NCBI RefSeq assembly: GCF_002260525.1
Contig: NZ_MRYI01000017.1
Span: 1-64,000, forward strand
Source of the DNA: Hahella sp. CCB-MM4
Lineage (GTDB): Bacteria; Pseudomonadota; Gammaproteobacteria; Pseudomonadales; Oleiphilaceae
DNA length: 64,000 bases
Direction: 5' to 3'
Below are positions 34,799 through 43,580 of this stretch, in pieces (the first letter of the stretch is position 1; each line of letters begins with the position of its first letter). The notes under the pieces were generated by a model. The model was not told where the DNA came from. It was given only the letters and a program-made list of their open reading frames with translations, and ran no database searches. Made by a program: the position numbers and the translations under genes.

Positions 34799-36154
34799 AT
34801 GCCTCCTCGCTTACGCCGCCCACTTATCATTTTTCTGGCTTCCTGCCTTGGGATATTGGTTTATTCAATGGTAGAGACCGATCAGGAAGCTGCAAAAGGA
34901 TTAGGTATCCTGACGTTTGTGGCCATACTCTGGCTGACCGAAGCGATTCATATCAGCGCAACAGCTCTGCTGGTTCCCTTGCTGGCAGTAGCCACCGGCA
35001 TACTTACGGTCAAGGAAGCCTTGAGTAACTTTGCCAATCCCATCATTTATCTGTTTATGGGAGGCTTCGCCCTCGCTGCCGCTTTAAAGACACATTATAT
35101 CGACCAGTGGCTGGCAAGGAGGGTGGTCACTATGGCTGCCGGCCATCTGAAGCTTGCTTCCCTCTATTTGTTTGGAGCCACCGCCTTCATAAGTATGTGG
35201 ATCAGCAATACAGCCACCACAGCGATGATGTTGCCGGTAATGATGGGACTGACAGGCAAACTGGACAGAGAAAAGCACGGAAAAACACTGGTATTTATGC
35301 TGCTGGGCGTAGCTTATAGCGCCAATATCGGCGGCATCGGCACGCTGGTGGGCAGCCCACCCAATGCTATTGCCGCATCTATTCTCAATATGGATTTTGC
35401 ATCTTGGATGAAGGTCGGCATTCCCGTTGTCGTCATTCTGTTACCCCTGACCATCGGTCTTTTATGGCTGATGCTACAACCCACCTTCCCTGATCAGGAT
35501 ACGGAAGGTAAAGACTTCCCGGCTTTCAAGATGAGCTGGACTCCACAATCCATCTGGGTTCTGGTGATATTTTCCATTGTCGTATCACTGTGGCTTTTCA
35601 GCAGTCAGATATCCGGCTTATTGGGCATTACAAAAGACTTCGATTCCTTTGTGGCCATCGGCGCCGTGGTCTTACTTTTGGGAAGCGGCTTGCTGTCCTG
35701 GAACGATTTCAATCACACCACTGATTGGGGGGTGTTATTGCTGTTTGGTGGTGGAATTACCCTGAGTCTGGTGCTGTCCGAAACCCACGCCAGCCTATTT
35801 CTGGCAGACAGCCTTGTCAGTTGGTTCAAAAGCGTACCGCCCTGGGTTTTCCTGACACTGGCGATTGCTCTGATGGTGTTCCTGACCGAGCTCGCCAGCA
35901 ATACGGCAAGTGCCGCACTGCTGGTCCCTATTTTCTTTTCTCTGCCCTATGAAGACACCGGCGTTGCTCCAGAGCTTTTGGCTATAGGTGTGGCCATTGC
36001 TGCCTCCTGTGCCTTCATGCTGCCGGTGGCCACTCCCCCCAATGCGCTGGTATTCGGCACTGGATTGATCCAGCAGAAACAAATGGTCAAATGTGGAGTC
36101 CTGGTAAACCTTCTGTGTATCTGCGTACTCTCTCTCTACCTATCGCTCCGATAA
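34799..36154 (+). CDS. DASS-family (SLC13) sodium:dicarboxylate-type transporter
   Basis: 451 residues with about 11-12 membrane segments. Signatures include the two SNT motifs (ISNTATTAMMLPVM near 139-152 and ELASNTASAALLVPI near 364-378) and GTLVGSPPNAIA / LPVATPPNALVFG, which hold the sodium and carboxylate sites. It probably imports C4-dicarboxylates, citrate or sulfate with sodium. Substrate unknown. Not obviously linked to its neighbours. Confidence 0.93.
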   Translation: MPPRLRRPLIIFLASCLGILVYSMVETDQEAAKGLGILTFVAILWLTEAIHISATALLVPLLAVATGILTVKEALSNFANPIIYLFMGGFALAAALKTHYIDQWLARRVVTMAAGHLKLASLYLFGATAFISMWISNTATTAMMLPVMMGLTGKLDREKHGKTLVFMLLGVAYSANIGGIGTLVGSPPNAIAASILNMDFASWMKVGIPVVVILLPLTIGLLWLMLQPTFPDQDTEGKDFPAFKMSWTPQSIWVLVIFSIVVSLWLFSSQISGLLGITKDFDSFVAIGAVVLLLGSGLLSWNDFNHTTDWGVLLLFGGGITLSLVLSETHASLFLADSLVSWFKSVPPWVFLTLAIALMVFLTELASNTASAALLVPIFFSLPYEDTGVAPELLAIGVAIAASCAFMLPVATPPNALVFGTGLIQQKQMVKCGVLVNLLCICVLSLYLSLR

Positions 36155-36237
36155 TTTACCGCGAAGACAATCGAAGCGCCCGACTCCACCCGACACATAT
36201 TGTCTGGAGCTGAAACCGGGACTCCTATACAAAACGA

Positions 36238-36978
36238 TTATTGCCCGAGATAGCTGGACATAATGCCTTCGATATCGATCTTCCCTAACCCTTCATTGAA
36301 TTCTTTAGCCAGCTTTTCGCCCTTTGGACCTTTTTTGAAACAAATATAAAGGCTTTTATCCTCGAGCAAATGAGAGTTGAACTGAATCTTTGAAGCGACC
36401 GGCTTCAGCTGGGGATCGGAAGATAATAGATAGGTCAGGACATTCTTATCCACTACCGCCATATCAACTCGGCCGGCGGCGAGTTTCAATAGATTTTTTG
36501 AATCATCAGATGCCTCACTGGCTTTGATTTTTCCCTGGGCAACCATGTCATCAAAGCTGGCGGTATTCACGTAACCGCTAACCACCCCAATACGGAATTT
36601 TACAAGCTCATCAATTGAGTTCCAGCTAACCGGCTTGTCTTTTAACTCCGCAAAACCGAGAGGTCCACTTCCCATTGGCGCTGAAAGAATAAAATCCTGC
36701 TTGAGCTCTTCAGCATAATATTCCGGGAAATAACCGTCGTATCCTGGATCATCCTTAGCCAGATTGACGGCTCTCTTCCAGGGATAGAATTCCACGACCA
36801 ACGTATGTCCAACTGCCTCGAATGCTGCTTTGGCAACGGCAACACTGGCCCCGTTATCTTTGAGTCCTTTACCGGTATATGGTGGCCAGTCAAGAGACGT
36901 CAGTTTTACGGTTTCAGCCTGGGTGAATATCGAAAAACATGTAAATACAAGAGCGGTTAATAGTTTTACGTGACGCAT
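36238..36978 (-). CDS. Periplasmic amino-acid-binding-type protein (SBP_bac_3)
   Basis: 246 residues with a Sec signal peptide (about 1-22, cleavage near TQA/E). The mature part resembles type 3 solute-binding proteins (LTSLDWPPYTGKGLKDNG, FYPWKRAVNLAKDDPGYDGYFPEYYAEEL, FRIGVVSGYVNT). No ABC permease or ATPase genes follow, so it is an orphan binding protein that may be a sensor partner or serve a transporter elsewhere. Gene alone on the minus strand, convergent with the DASS gene. Confidence 0.87.
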   Translation of the reverse strand: MRHVKLLTALVFTCFSIFTQAETVKLTSLDWPPYTGKGLKDNGASVAVAKAAFEAVGHTLVVEFYPWKRAVNLAKDDPGYDGYFPEYYAEELKQDFILSAPMGSGPLGFAELKDKPVSWNSIDELVKFRIGVVSGYVNTASFDDMVAQGKIKASEASDDSKNLLKLAAGRVDMAVVDKNVLTYLLSSDPQLKPVASKIQFNSHLLEDKSLYICFKKGPKGEKLAKEFNEGLGKIDIEGIMSSYLGQ

Positions 36979-37088
36979 AAAAATACTCCAAAGACCCTGA
37001 TGGTGTGTATTAATAAACCTAGCAGAGTCCTGGTTATTTTCCGCTCAAACGTTCAAAAAAAGATCTCCCTTAAGCAGTTGAAAAGATA

Positions 37089-37640
37089 TCAGTTCCGGGT
37101 TGGAAACGAATCAAAAAATTCAGCCAGCCTTTCTTCCAATTCTTCCTGAGAGGGAAGCGATTTCCCCGAGATGTCTTTGATGGTCGAAGCTTTCCAAACC
37201 ACTTCATTCGTGGCCGTATCAACCACATTTACCAGGAAGCGAGCCTCGTTTACCGCTTCCATATAGTGTCTGGTCACGTCCCCCTTCCCTGTCGGAATGA
37301 CTTGCTCAACCAAACGCTGTCCTCTGTCCACCAACAATAAATATCGAACCCGCAAATCGCGCTTGGAATTGACTCCCGGCCGATAACCTTTCTCTGTAAA
37401 TACTTTGTTAATTCCGACATTTAACATGGCATAGATTTCTCCGTCCCGCTGGCTGGCGTTTTCAACGGTAAATCCGGAATACTCCGAGGCCGATATGTTT
37501 GGAGAGATAACAACTGCAGGAAGCAGCTCTCTTGTGGCGCATCCGGAAACTACGGCTTGAAATATTATCAGCACCAGAAGGCCATAACGAAGCCCACGAG
37601 AGTACCTGGAGCTTGGATGATCATTTATTAACGTAGTCAT
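37089..37640 (-). CDS. Lipoprotein of DUF4136-like type (183 aa)
   Basis: N-terminal signal with lipobox VSGC (Cys34), preceded by a somewhat long basic region, so the true start may lie downstream of residue 1. The mature part has the strand-rich pattern of DUF4136 lipoproteins (RDLRVRYLLLVDRG, EARFLVNVVDTATNEVVWKAS, then a short helical end). Function unknown. It has an outer-membrane or periplasmic location and forms its own unit between the binding protein and the glycosyltransferase. Confidence 0.7.
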   Translation of the reverse strand: MTTLINDHPSSRYSRGLRYGLLVLIIFQAVVSGCATRELLPAVVISPNISASEYSGFTVENASQRDGEIYAMLNVGINKVFTEKGYRPGVNSKRDLRVRYLLLVDRGQRLVEQVIPTGKGDVTRHYMEAVNEARFLVNVVDTATNEVVWKASTIKDISGKSLPSQEELEERLAEFFDSFPTRN

Positions 37641-37741
37641 TATTGTTTTCCCTTATTTTTGCCGTTGATAGCCGAGAACTTCCGGCACCTAATGTTACCT
37701 CGCAATTTTCGCAATCTCTGGGCATTCCTTAACAAAAGCAG

Positions 37742-38950
37742 TTATTTTCCGCCACGCGATAACACCTGATTAATGGCTTGGTCTATTGTTTCGGACAAAG
37801 GCTTGTCAACCTGATCATAGTATTTCTTCCCAAGCGCTCGGCACCTTGTCCGTATACCATCATTTTCCATGAAATGATTTATCTGGTCCGCTACAGACTT
37901 CGGGTTATCAATTTTTACCAGATAATCGCCAAGCCCCGCGTTCTTAGCAGCCACGCAGTTGGAAAGATTTTCCATATGGAATGGCAACCCCAAAAATGGA
38001 ATACCATGTAAAAGTGCATCTGACAGTGTTCCGATTCCACCGTGACTTATAAAGAGACGGCAATTCTTAAAAGCTCTGCGCAGATCCAATAACTGACTGT
38101 ATATTTCCAGCCCATTGTTGCGCCATTCCTGCAATTTGTCTTCGGGCAATCCCGGGCAACTAATCAATACTTTGATGGGAAACCGGCTCAACGCTCCCAA
38201 CACAATATCCAGCTTTGGATAATAACTCTTCAAATAGGCTACAACCGTATCAGACTCCGACCAGTCTTCAGAAGTCATCTGCCCAACAACATCAGGTAGA
38301 GAAAAAGGGTGATATATCTCGTCCTCCAACCTGAGATGTCTATATATATCCAGCTCCTTTAAATGGTGGAAAATATAGACGTCGGCCTGATTGATATCAG
38401 ATAAATGAGTAAGTCTTGATAAACCCAGTTCTGACAACACCTGGTTTGCGGCTTTAAGGCATACTGCTTCTTCAGATGATAGTCCTTTTCGCACCATAGG
38501 CTGGAATGTCTGCCAATTAACACCGGATCTGCCGGGAGGTTCCACAGCAAATCCACTCCCCAGAATAATAATCGGTAGACCAAGAGAAAGAGCTGCCATC
38601 TGTGCCGTTGGGGCATAGTTGGCAAACACCACTTCAGCCCCTGCCGTCAGCATCAGGTTACGCCACGCCATAACCATCGAACGCAAAGTCGCCGGCTCCC
38701 GATACCCCTTTAATAAAAGAGCACTCGCCATCGAGTTCACAGGTCGGCTCGTCTTAAACCTTTGTTGCCACACGGGAGCCTGAAAGATGCTTGTTTGAGT
38801 AGGATTAAAAAACATATGAGCCTGGCTCAAATCTTTCAGAGCAAGAGCGGGATTATGGCCCAGCTCCGTTAACGCCCGATTCAGATTTGAAATTACTGAC
38901 AGATGCCCTTGCTCCCCACCGAGTTCCCAGGCACAAAATATGTTTCTCAA
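37742..38950 (-). CDS. GT1-type glycosyltransferase (UDP-glucuronosyltransferase/MGT-like)
   Basis: 402 residues, GT-B fold. The N-terminus (CAWELGGEQGHLS) and the C-terminal donor-binding SHGGIGTLSDALLHGIPFLGLPFHMENLSN segment are typical of macrolide-type/UDP-glycosyltransferases. It should transfer a sugar from an NDP-sugar to an unknown acceptor, possibly a lipid, a carotenoid or a small natural product. No biosynthetic neighbours are visible. Divergent from the autotransporter-like gene. Confidence 0.87.
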   Translation of the reverse strand: MRNIFCAWELGGEQGHLSVISNLNRALTELGHNPALALKDLSQAHMFFNPTQTSIFQAPVWQQRFKTSRPVNSMASALLLKGYREPATLRSMVMAWRNLMLTAGAEVVFANYAPTAQMAALSLGLPIIILGSGFAVEPPGRSGVNWQTFQPMVRKGLSSEEAVCLKAANQVLSELGLSRLTHLSDINQADVYIFHHLKELDIYRHLRLEDEIYHPFSLPDVVGQMTSEDWSESDTVVAYLKSYYPKLDIVLGALSRFPIKVLISCPGLPEDKLQEWRNNGLEIYSQLLDLRRAFKNCRLFISHGGIGTLSDALLHGIPFLGLPFHMENLSNCVAAKNAGLGDYLVKIDNPKSVADQINHFMENDGIRTRCRALGKKYYDQVDKPLSETIDQAINQVLSRGGK

Positions 38951-39125
38951 GATTAAATTCCTTGCATTTTACTAGCGACCAAACCTTTAACCTGACTCAT
39001 TTTCCGATAAATCGCCCGGTTACAAAAAAATCGGCAGGAAATCTCTTCAGGCGCTGGAATTTCCACAATAAACCTTTAGAATTGTCGCGTTTTGAATTTT
39101 GAATACGGAATAGAGAGTCTCGTTA

Positions 39126-40763
39126 ATGGATAAACGTATCCCTTATGTTATTTTTACCACCGCTCTTACAGGCAACGCTCTAGCTCTCCCCCCCACAGCC
39201 AATAACGATAATGCATCCACTAAGGAAGGTGAAGCAGTCGATATCTTTGTCTTGGATAATGATATGGCTGCAGAAGAGGGCGATACACTTAGGATTGTCG
39301 AGGCCGGCGGTGCAGAACATGGTTCACTGACTATTAATCCCGACGGAAGCATCACTTATGAACCCGTTGCAGATTACACTGGCCCCGATACCTTTGCCTA
39401 CAAGATAGAATCGGTTCCTGAATACGGCGGTCCACTGCTAATGTTAGCTGAAGGCGATATTGTGGGCGAAGGCGATATCCCAACCGAAGGCGAATATGCT
39501 ATCGGAACAGTCACAGTTACCGTAGAAGCAGCTGACGGACCAATTGACAGAGAAACCAAATCTCTTGAATCAGGAGTAAAGGGCTCAACAAATAAGAGAG
39601 TTGCCGCCAGTCTCGATACTGCCTGCGGTGAACTTGGGCTGTCAGATGCCTCCAACGAATTGGTTGATCGCTGTGATGCGTTGTCCGAAATCGCCGCTAG
39701 CAATCCCGAGCGGCTTGACGACATTATGACCCAGATTGCGCCGGAAGAATTTTTGGCTCTGAAGCGCGTGACGACGGATTCAGCCAGAACACAGATGGAT
39801 ATCATAAATCAACACATGCAACAGCGTAGATCCGGTTCCGGACCTGTCGCAGTTTCGTTTAACGGTTATGATCTTCCTGTAACCGGCGGTACGGCTGGAG
39901 ACACCGGCTCTCCAGAGTTCGGTTTGTTTGCCAGCGCCAACTATTCTGATGTGGAACGTGATGCCACGACACTGGAAGCCGGATATGACTATTCAGCAAC
40001 CGGGCTTACCGTGGGGATCGATCGCCGCTTCACCTCTGCAATCCTCGCAGGCCTTGCTGTTGGCTGGAACAATCATGAACTGGATTATGCGGACAACGCC
40101 GGCTCGACCGACTCCGATCTGTATTCGGTCATACTGTTCTCTACGGCAGATTGGAAAGGCGTGAACTTCAACCTTCAACTTGGAACGGAAAGAGGCAGCT
40201 TCGATACCCGTCGCCACATTTCCTACCAGGAGCCCGGCGGAGACTTTGAAGCCAACATCCTTGGTGACACAGACGCCACCCAATATTTCACTAGTGTCCA
40301 AGTAAATTACCCGGTTCATATGAACGCGCTGGAATTAACCCCATATCTCCGCGCCGATTACGTCTCTGTCGAAATTGATGCTTTTGAAGAAAGCGGCGGC
40401 CAGGGTTATGAACTGGCCATTGATAAGCAAAAGCTGAATCAATACACCTTCAAAGCTGGATTGGATGCGTCCTATGCCATCAGCCAGGACTGGGGTGTGC
40501 TAGTGCCATACGCTGGTGTAAGTGTCGTTAACGAAACAACAGGCAACTACGGTAGCGTGTCCTTTGTCTTTATCAATGATCCAAGCAAGCAGTCATTTGA
40601 GTTGGGTTCAGAAGGTGAGGAAAGTCTTTTCTATCAACTGCGGCTTGGTACTTCCGCAGTGCTGACGAAAGGCTGGTCGGTATTTGGAGACTATAGCCAG
40701 ATCCTGGGCTATGAAGATACCACAGCTTATCAAGTCAATGTGGGCCTGAGATACGAGCTGTAA
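39126..40763 (+). CDS. Autotransporter-type beta-barrel protein with N-terminal cadherin-like domain
   Basis: 545 residues. A signal peptide (about 1-21, cleavage near ALA/LPP) precedes one tandem-95/VCBS-like domain (about 22-140, DNDMAAEEGDTL and DYTGPDTFAYKI) of the same type as in the Rhs giant. A linker follows with two Cys (about 176-192) and a helical QIAPEEF motif (about 215-245). The C-terminal about 285 residues are an autotransporter beta-barrel with alternating strands, ending GLRYEL. It probably stays in the outer membrane with the cadherin-like part exposed. Single gene with its own terminator. Confidence 0.85.
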   Translation: MDKRIPYVIFTTALTGNALALPPTANNDNASTKEGEAVDIFVLDNDMAAEEGDTLRIVEAGGAEHGSLTINPDGSITYEPVADYTGPDTFAYKIESVPEYGGPLLMLAEGDIVGEGDIPTEGEYAIGTVTVTVEAADGPIDRETKSLESGVKGSTNKRVAASLDTACGELGLSDASNELVDRCDALSEIAASNPERLDDIMTQIAPEEFLALKRVTTDSARTQMDIINQHMQQRRSGSGPVAVSFNGYDLPVTGGTAGDTGSPEFGLFASANYSDVERDATTLEAGYDYSATGLTVGIDRRFTSAILAGLAVGWNNHELDYADNAGSTDSDLYSVILFSTADWKGVNFNLQLGTERGSFDTRRHISYQEPGGDFEANILGDTDATQYFTSVQVNYPVHMNALELTPYLRADYVSVEIDAFEESGGQGYELAIDKQKLNQYTFKAGLDASYAISQDWGVLVPYAGVSVVNETTGNYGSVSFVFINDPSKQSFELGSEGEESLFYQLRLGTSAVLTKGWSVFGDYSQILGYEDTTAYQVNVGLRYEL

Positions 40764-40776
40764 CTACTTCTTATCA

Positions 40777-40800
40777 GGGCTGCTTTAGCAGCCCTTTTTT
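40777..40800 (+). terminator. Intrinsic terminator of the autotransporter-like gene
   Basis: GGGCTGC (40777-40783), loop TTTA, GCAGCCC (40788-40794), then TTTTTT (40795-40800). A textbook Rho-independent terminator 14 nt after the stop codon. Confidence 0.92.
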
Positions 40801-40855
40801 ATGGAAGCAGGCCTCTTACCGACTTCGAATCTACGGACTTGCGCACTACGCTAGA

Positions 40856-41992
40856 TCAAGCCGAACACATCAACGCAGCTCTTCCGCCGGTATCAGAAGT
40901 GGCTGATACGATAAAATGACGGCCTTTCAGATACTTTCGCCTGACCGCGTGAAGTCCTAAACAAATCGAAACCGGCATAAATGCCACTCCAATCCCCCCA
41001 AAACTGTCTTCACATAAATGCCACTGAATCAGGTCGATATTAGAGAAATGCTGTTTCAAATTAACGAGAATATTCCCCCATTCAAGCGCACGGTCACGAC
41101 TTGAAGGAAACTCACCAAAGCCTGTAAAAACATCGAACTTGTCATTCTGAATGCCACCATGTTCCAAGGCACCTTTAATCACAGCAGCCATTTCCCGGCC
41201 ATGATAAAATGTCGAGGTTTCATTCTCCTCGTCATCTTCAATCTCCTCGCCTTCTTCAGAAACTTCTATATCTGACGGATAAAAATCGTACTCTTCATTG
41301 CCGTACTGAACTGCCGAAACACCAGCTACTGTCCCCTGTTCATCTTGATTCGTGAGCAGTAACATGGCCGCAGCCTCCCCGGGCAGAAATCCGGTAGAGG
41401 AATCAGGTGTAAGAATTTGCTCCCGGGCCAACAACAGTTCAACCGTTTTCTCGCCCAACAGAGAGTCAACTGCACCGACGATGCATCTTGCGCCACCATG
41501 CTGATTCAGGTATTCGTGAGCGTCTTTCATTGCAAAGACAAACTCTGCCGGCTCTGCCACCAGGACTTCAATATCCATATCTGCCAGCATGCGAGTATAT
41601 GGATCGCGCTGAATAATATTCAACAAGGCAATTCTGAACAATGAAGCACTGTCCTTGTCCTGTTTGATTTCCTGATCCAAAAGCTCTGGCCGAACTGTGG
41701 AAGAAGGTATTTGAATGAAAAGTTTCAATGGCTGTCGCTCAGCCTTTGGCAAACCTTTCATGAGATCCTTCAGAGCTTTGTATGCTAGCTGGGCCAGTCT
41801 GGAAGCGCCTGAATATCCCTCTAGAAAAGGGTATTGATAGCCGTTGAGTGGTACCGGCTCAATCTCTCCAGGAGCTGCAAACAGCTTCGGCAATGCTGAT
41901 ACTTTGGTAATACCGGCACGGGCGGCAGCACAGGAAGTATCTGCATCCAGACAACAAGTCGCCATTCCCATACCAGAAATTCTTAGGATCAA
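40856..41992 (-). CDS. Catalytically degenerate beta-ketoacyl-synthase-like protein in the T6SS effector region
   Basis: About 378 residues from a TTG at 41992, which has GAGGAG 7 nt upstream. The longest frame starts at TTG 42007, overlapping the previous stop. Numbering here uses that longest frame. The thiolase fold is recognisable: LRISGMGMATCC (7-19) equals the KAS beta1 start, and GAVDSLL (178-184) with STGFLPGEAAAMLLL (204-218) equals the KAS GGAE...DGFVxGEGAG blocks. The active-site Cys block is replaced by VAEPAEFVFAM (150-160), and the GHxxGAAG block reads EDSFGGIGVAF (333-343), so Cys and His are lost. An acidic insert is at 247-262. Such pseudo-KAS genes are found near T6SS effector modules. 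Role unknown. Confidence 0.7.
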   Translation of the reverse strand: MILRISGMGMATCCLDADTSCAAARAGITKVSALPKLFAAPGEIEPVPLNGYQYPFLEGYSGASRLAQLAYKALKDLMKGLPKAERQPLKLFIQIPSSTVRPELLDQEIKQDKDSASLFRIALLNIIQRDPYTRMLADMDIEVLVAEPAEFVFAMKDAHEYLNQHGGARCIVGAVDSLLGEKTVELLLAREQILTPDSSTGFLPGEAAAMLLLTNQDEQGTVAGVSAVQYGNEEYDFYPSDIEVSEEGEEIEDDEENETSTFYHGREMAAVIKGALEHGGIQNDKFDVFTGFGEFPSSRDRALEWGNILVNLKQHFSNIDLIQWHLCEDSFGGIGVAFMPVSICLGLHAVRRKYLKGRHFIVSATSDTGGRAALMCSA

Positions 41993-42003
41993 TCCCACTC
42001 TCC

Positions 42004-42786
42004 TCAACCGATCATTTCAATCTGATTAGCATAGTTCAAAGGTAAAGGTACTCTGGCGATTGATGGAATCAGCGCCATATCGGAGGGTAACTTATACCCC
42101 AGCTTTTCAGCCAGCTTTGCCAATCCAAGGCCGTCGAGGGCAATATACCGTGTGACCTGCATTGTATAGCGCGCTGAAGAGGCATCGGCCTTCTGATTAA
42201 TGGCATCCACATTCTCTTCATGCCATGCGAGAAAGGCATCTTCGATCTCATCCTTATTCTTTTCCAGCAGGCATCTTAAAAAGACCGCAATGGCTGGCTC
42301 CTCTTCAAGATAGTCTTCAATATCCTGAAGCACCTTTTCCAGGTCAGTACTGATGTTCTGCCCGAAAACTTCTTTGAGAATAAGTTCCTGAACAAATAAT
42401 GCGACCAGGAATTCATCATCATACTCAGGGGAAATCTTTTTCCGGGAAGATTGTTCACAGATATTCCGTAGCAGATCATCATCACCACATATCAGGGCAC
42501 AGTACAGAGCACTCATTTCAGATGCTGGAACTTTTGGTGCGGCAGGATCCGCATTACCGGCCTGCATCAACTTTAGCCAATTACGAGAAATACTCAGCAT
42601 ATTCACGAAGAATTTCTGTATGTTCCCTTCATCCAGCAGCGCAGCGTACCCCACAACCTTAAAGGCGGTAACGGCTTCTTTGAATAAGGTCAGTTGCTTT
42701 GGAAACGGCAAAGACCAATCAAATTCACCCTTAACGGTATTAAGGTGCGCACTGGCGTTGCCGGCAACATCCTGCATTGTAGGCAT
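42004..42786 (-). CDS. Imm49-like putative immunity protein (260 aa)
   Basis: Almost entirely helical, cytosolic, with no signal peptide. The pattern (helical repeats, an acidic mid-region YLEEEPAIAVFLRCLLEKNK, and a C-terminal SARYTMQVTRYIALDGLGLAKLAEKLG) resembles the Imm49 family, but the match is by eye and uncertain. It precedes the pseudo-KAS gene and overlaps its longest frame by 4 nt, so these two are co-expressed. It lies downstream of the Imm11 gene on the same strand, with a 186-nt gap. No matching toxin is directly beside it. Confidence 0.5.
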   Translation of the reverse strand: MPTMQDVAGNASAHLNTVKGEFDWSLPFPKQLTLFKEAVTAFKVVGYAALLDEGNIQKFFVNMLSISRNWLKLMQAGNADPAAPKVPASEMSALYCALICGDDDLLRNICEQSSRKKISPEYDDEFLVALFVQELILKEVFGQNISTDLEKVLQDIEDYLEEEPAIAVFLRCLLEKNKDEIEDAFLAWHEENVDAINQKADASSARYTMQVTRYIALDGLGLAKLAEKLGYKLPSDMALIPSIARVPLPLNYANQIEMIG

Positions 42787-42972
42787 AGGAATCCAACCTT
42801 GGTCTTATATTTTGGAAATGTCAGCTAACTATATCGATACTAAATGGCAAAGCAATATTGAGGTCATTAGGATGAATATGAGCTGATCTATCGAGGCACG
42901 TATCAATAAACCGTAACTAGAGCCTGCAGACCATATAAATTCCACGAGAACTCAAGAAGAGAATCGAAGTAG

Positions 42973-43563
42973 TTATCGACCTTTAAAATCTTCTGTCGCG
43001 ACAAATCGCATTCCTGTCAGCCCCAGAGTTTCTACTGACTGCTTGAACTTCTCGCTGACCAGAATTTGTCCAGGTTTCTTATGAAGTCTCAAAATATGAG
43101 TACCTTGAGGTATGTTACTTTCAATAAGAACCAGTTTTTTTATCCGATGTAGTTCGTCAGAATCCATCGGGCTGACAACATATTTGGAGTTATCCCAATC
43201 AATGCAGTCAACCGTTCCTACGACATTGATAATATTATACTTTTCAGAAGCAACTTTTCCCCTGTGGTCCAATATTTTAACCGGCAACAGCTCTATATTT
43301 TCCTGCTCTAGAGATTTGACAATATCCGTCAGGGCTTCAGAAAAAATGAGTAACTCATCCGTATTGTCTAACGAATCGGTTAACAATCGATTATCAGGAA
43401 ATTCAGGATCCATGGAATATCCAGGTAACGCGGGGAATTCTTTAACCAGGGATACGGCCTTCCGGAACTTATATCCAGCAATGACATCAGTAACCTCGTC
43501 AGGATGACCTTCTATAATGGCCGCATCATCAACATCTCCGGTTAACAACACATAATATTTCAC
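42973..43563 (-). CDS. Imm11-family (DUF1629) immunity protein
   Basis: 196 residues, cytosolic. Typical Imm11 features are an N-terminal MKYYVLL strand, a central YNIINVVGTVDCIDWDNS segment, and the C-terminal strand-turn pattern ILRLHKKPGQILVSEKFKQSVETLGLTGMRF. Imm11 proteins protect against various toxin tips, including AHH-type nucleases. It follows the AHH-nuclease gene by 17 nt on the same strand, so it is most likely the cognate immunity protein. Confidence 0.83.
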   Translation of the reverse strand: MKYYVLLTGDVDDAAIIEGHPDEVTDVIAGYKFRKAVSLVKEFPALPGYSMDPEFPDNRLLTDSLDNTDELLIFSEALTDIVKSLEQENIELLPVKILDHRGKVASEKYNIINVVGTVDCIDWDNSKYVVSPMDSDELHRIKKLVLIESNIPQGTHILRLHKKPGQILVSEKFKQSVETLGLTGMRFVATEDFKGR

Positions 43564-43580
43564 TTCTTATCTCCATTCAC

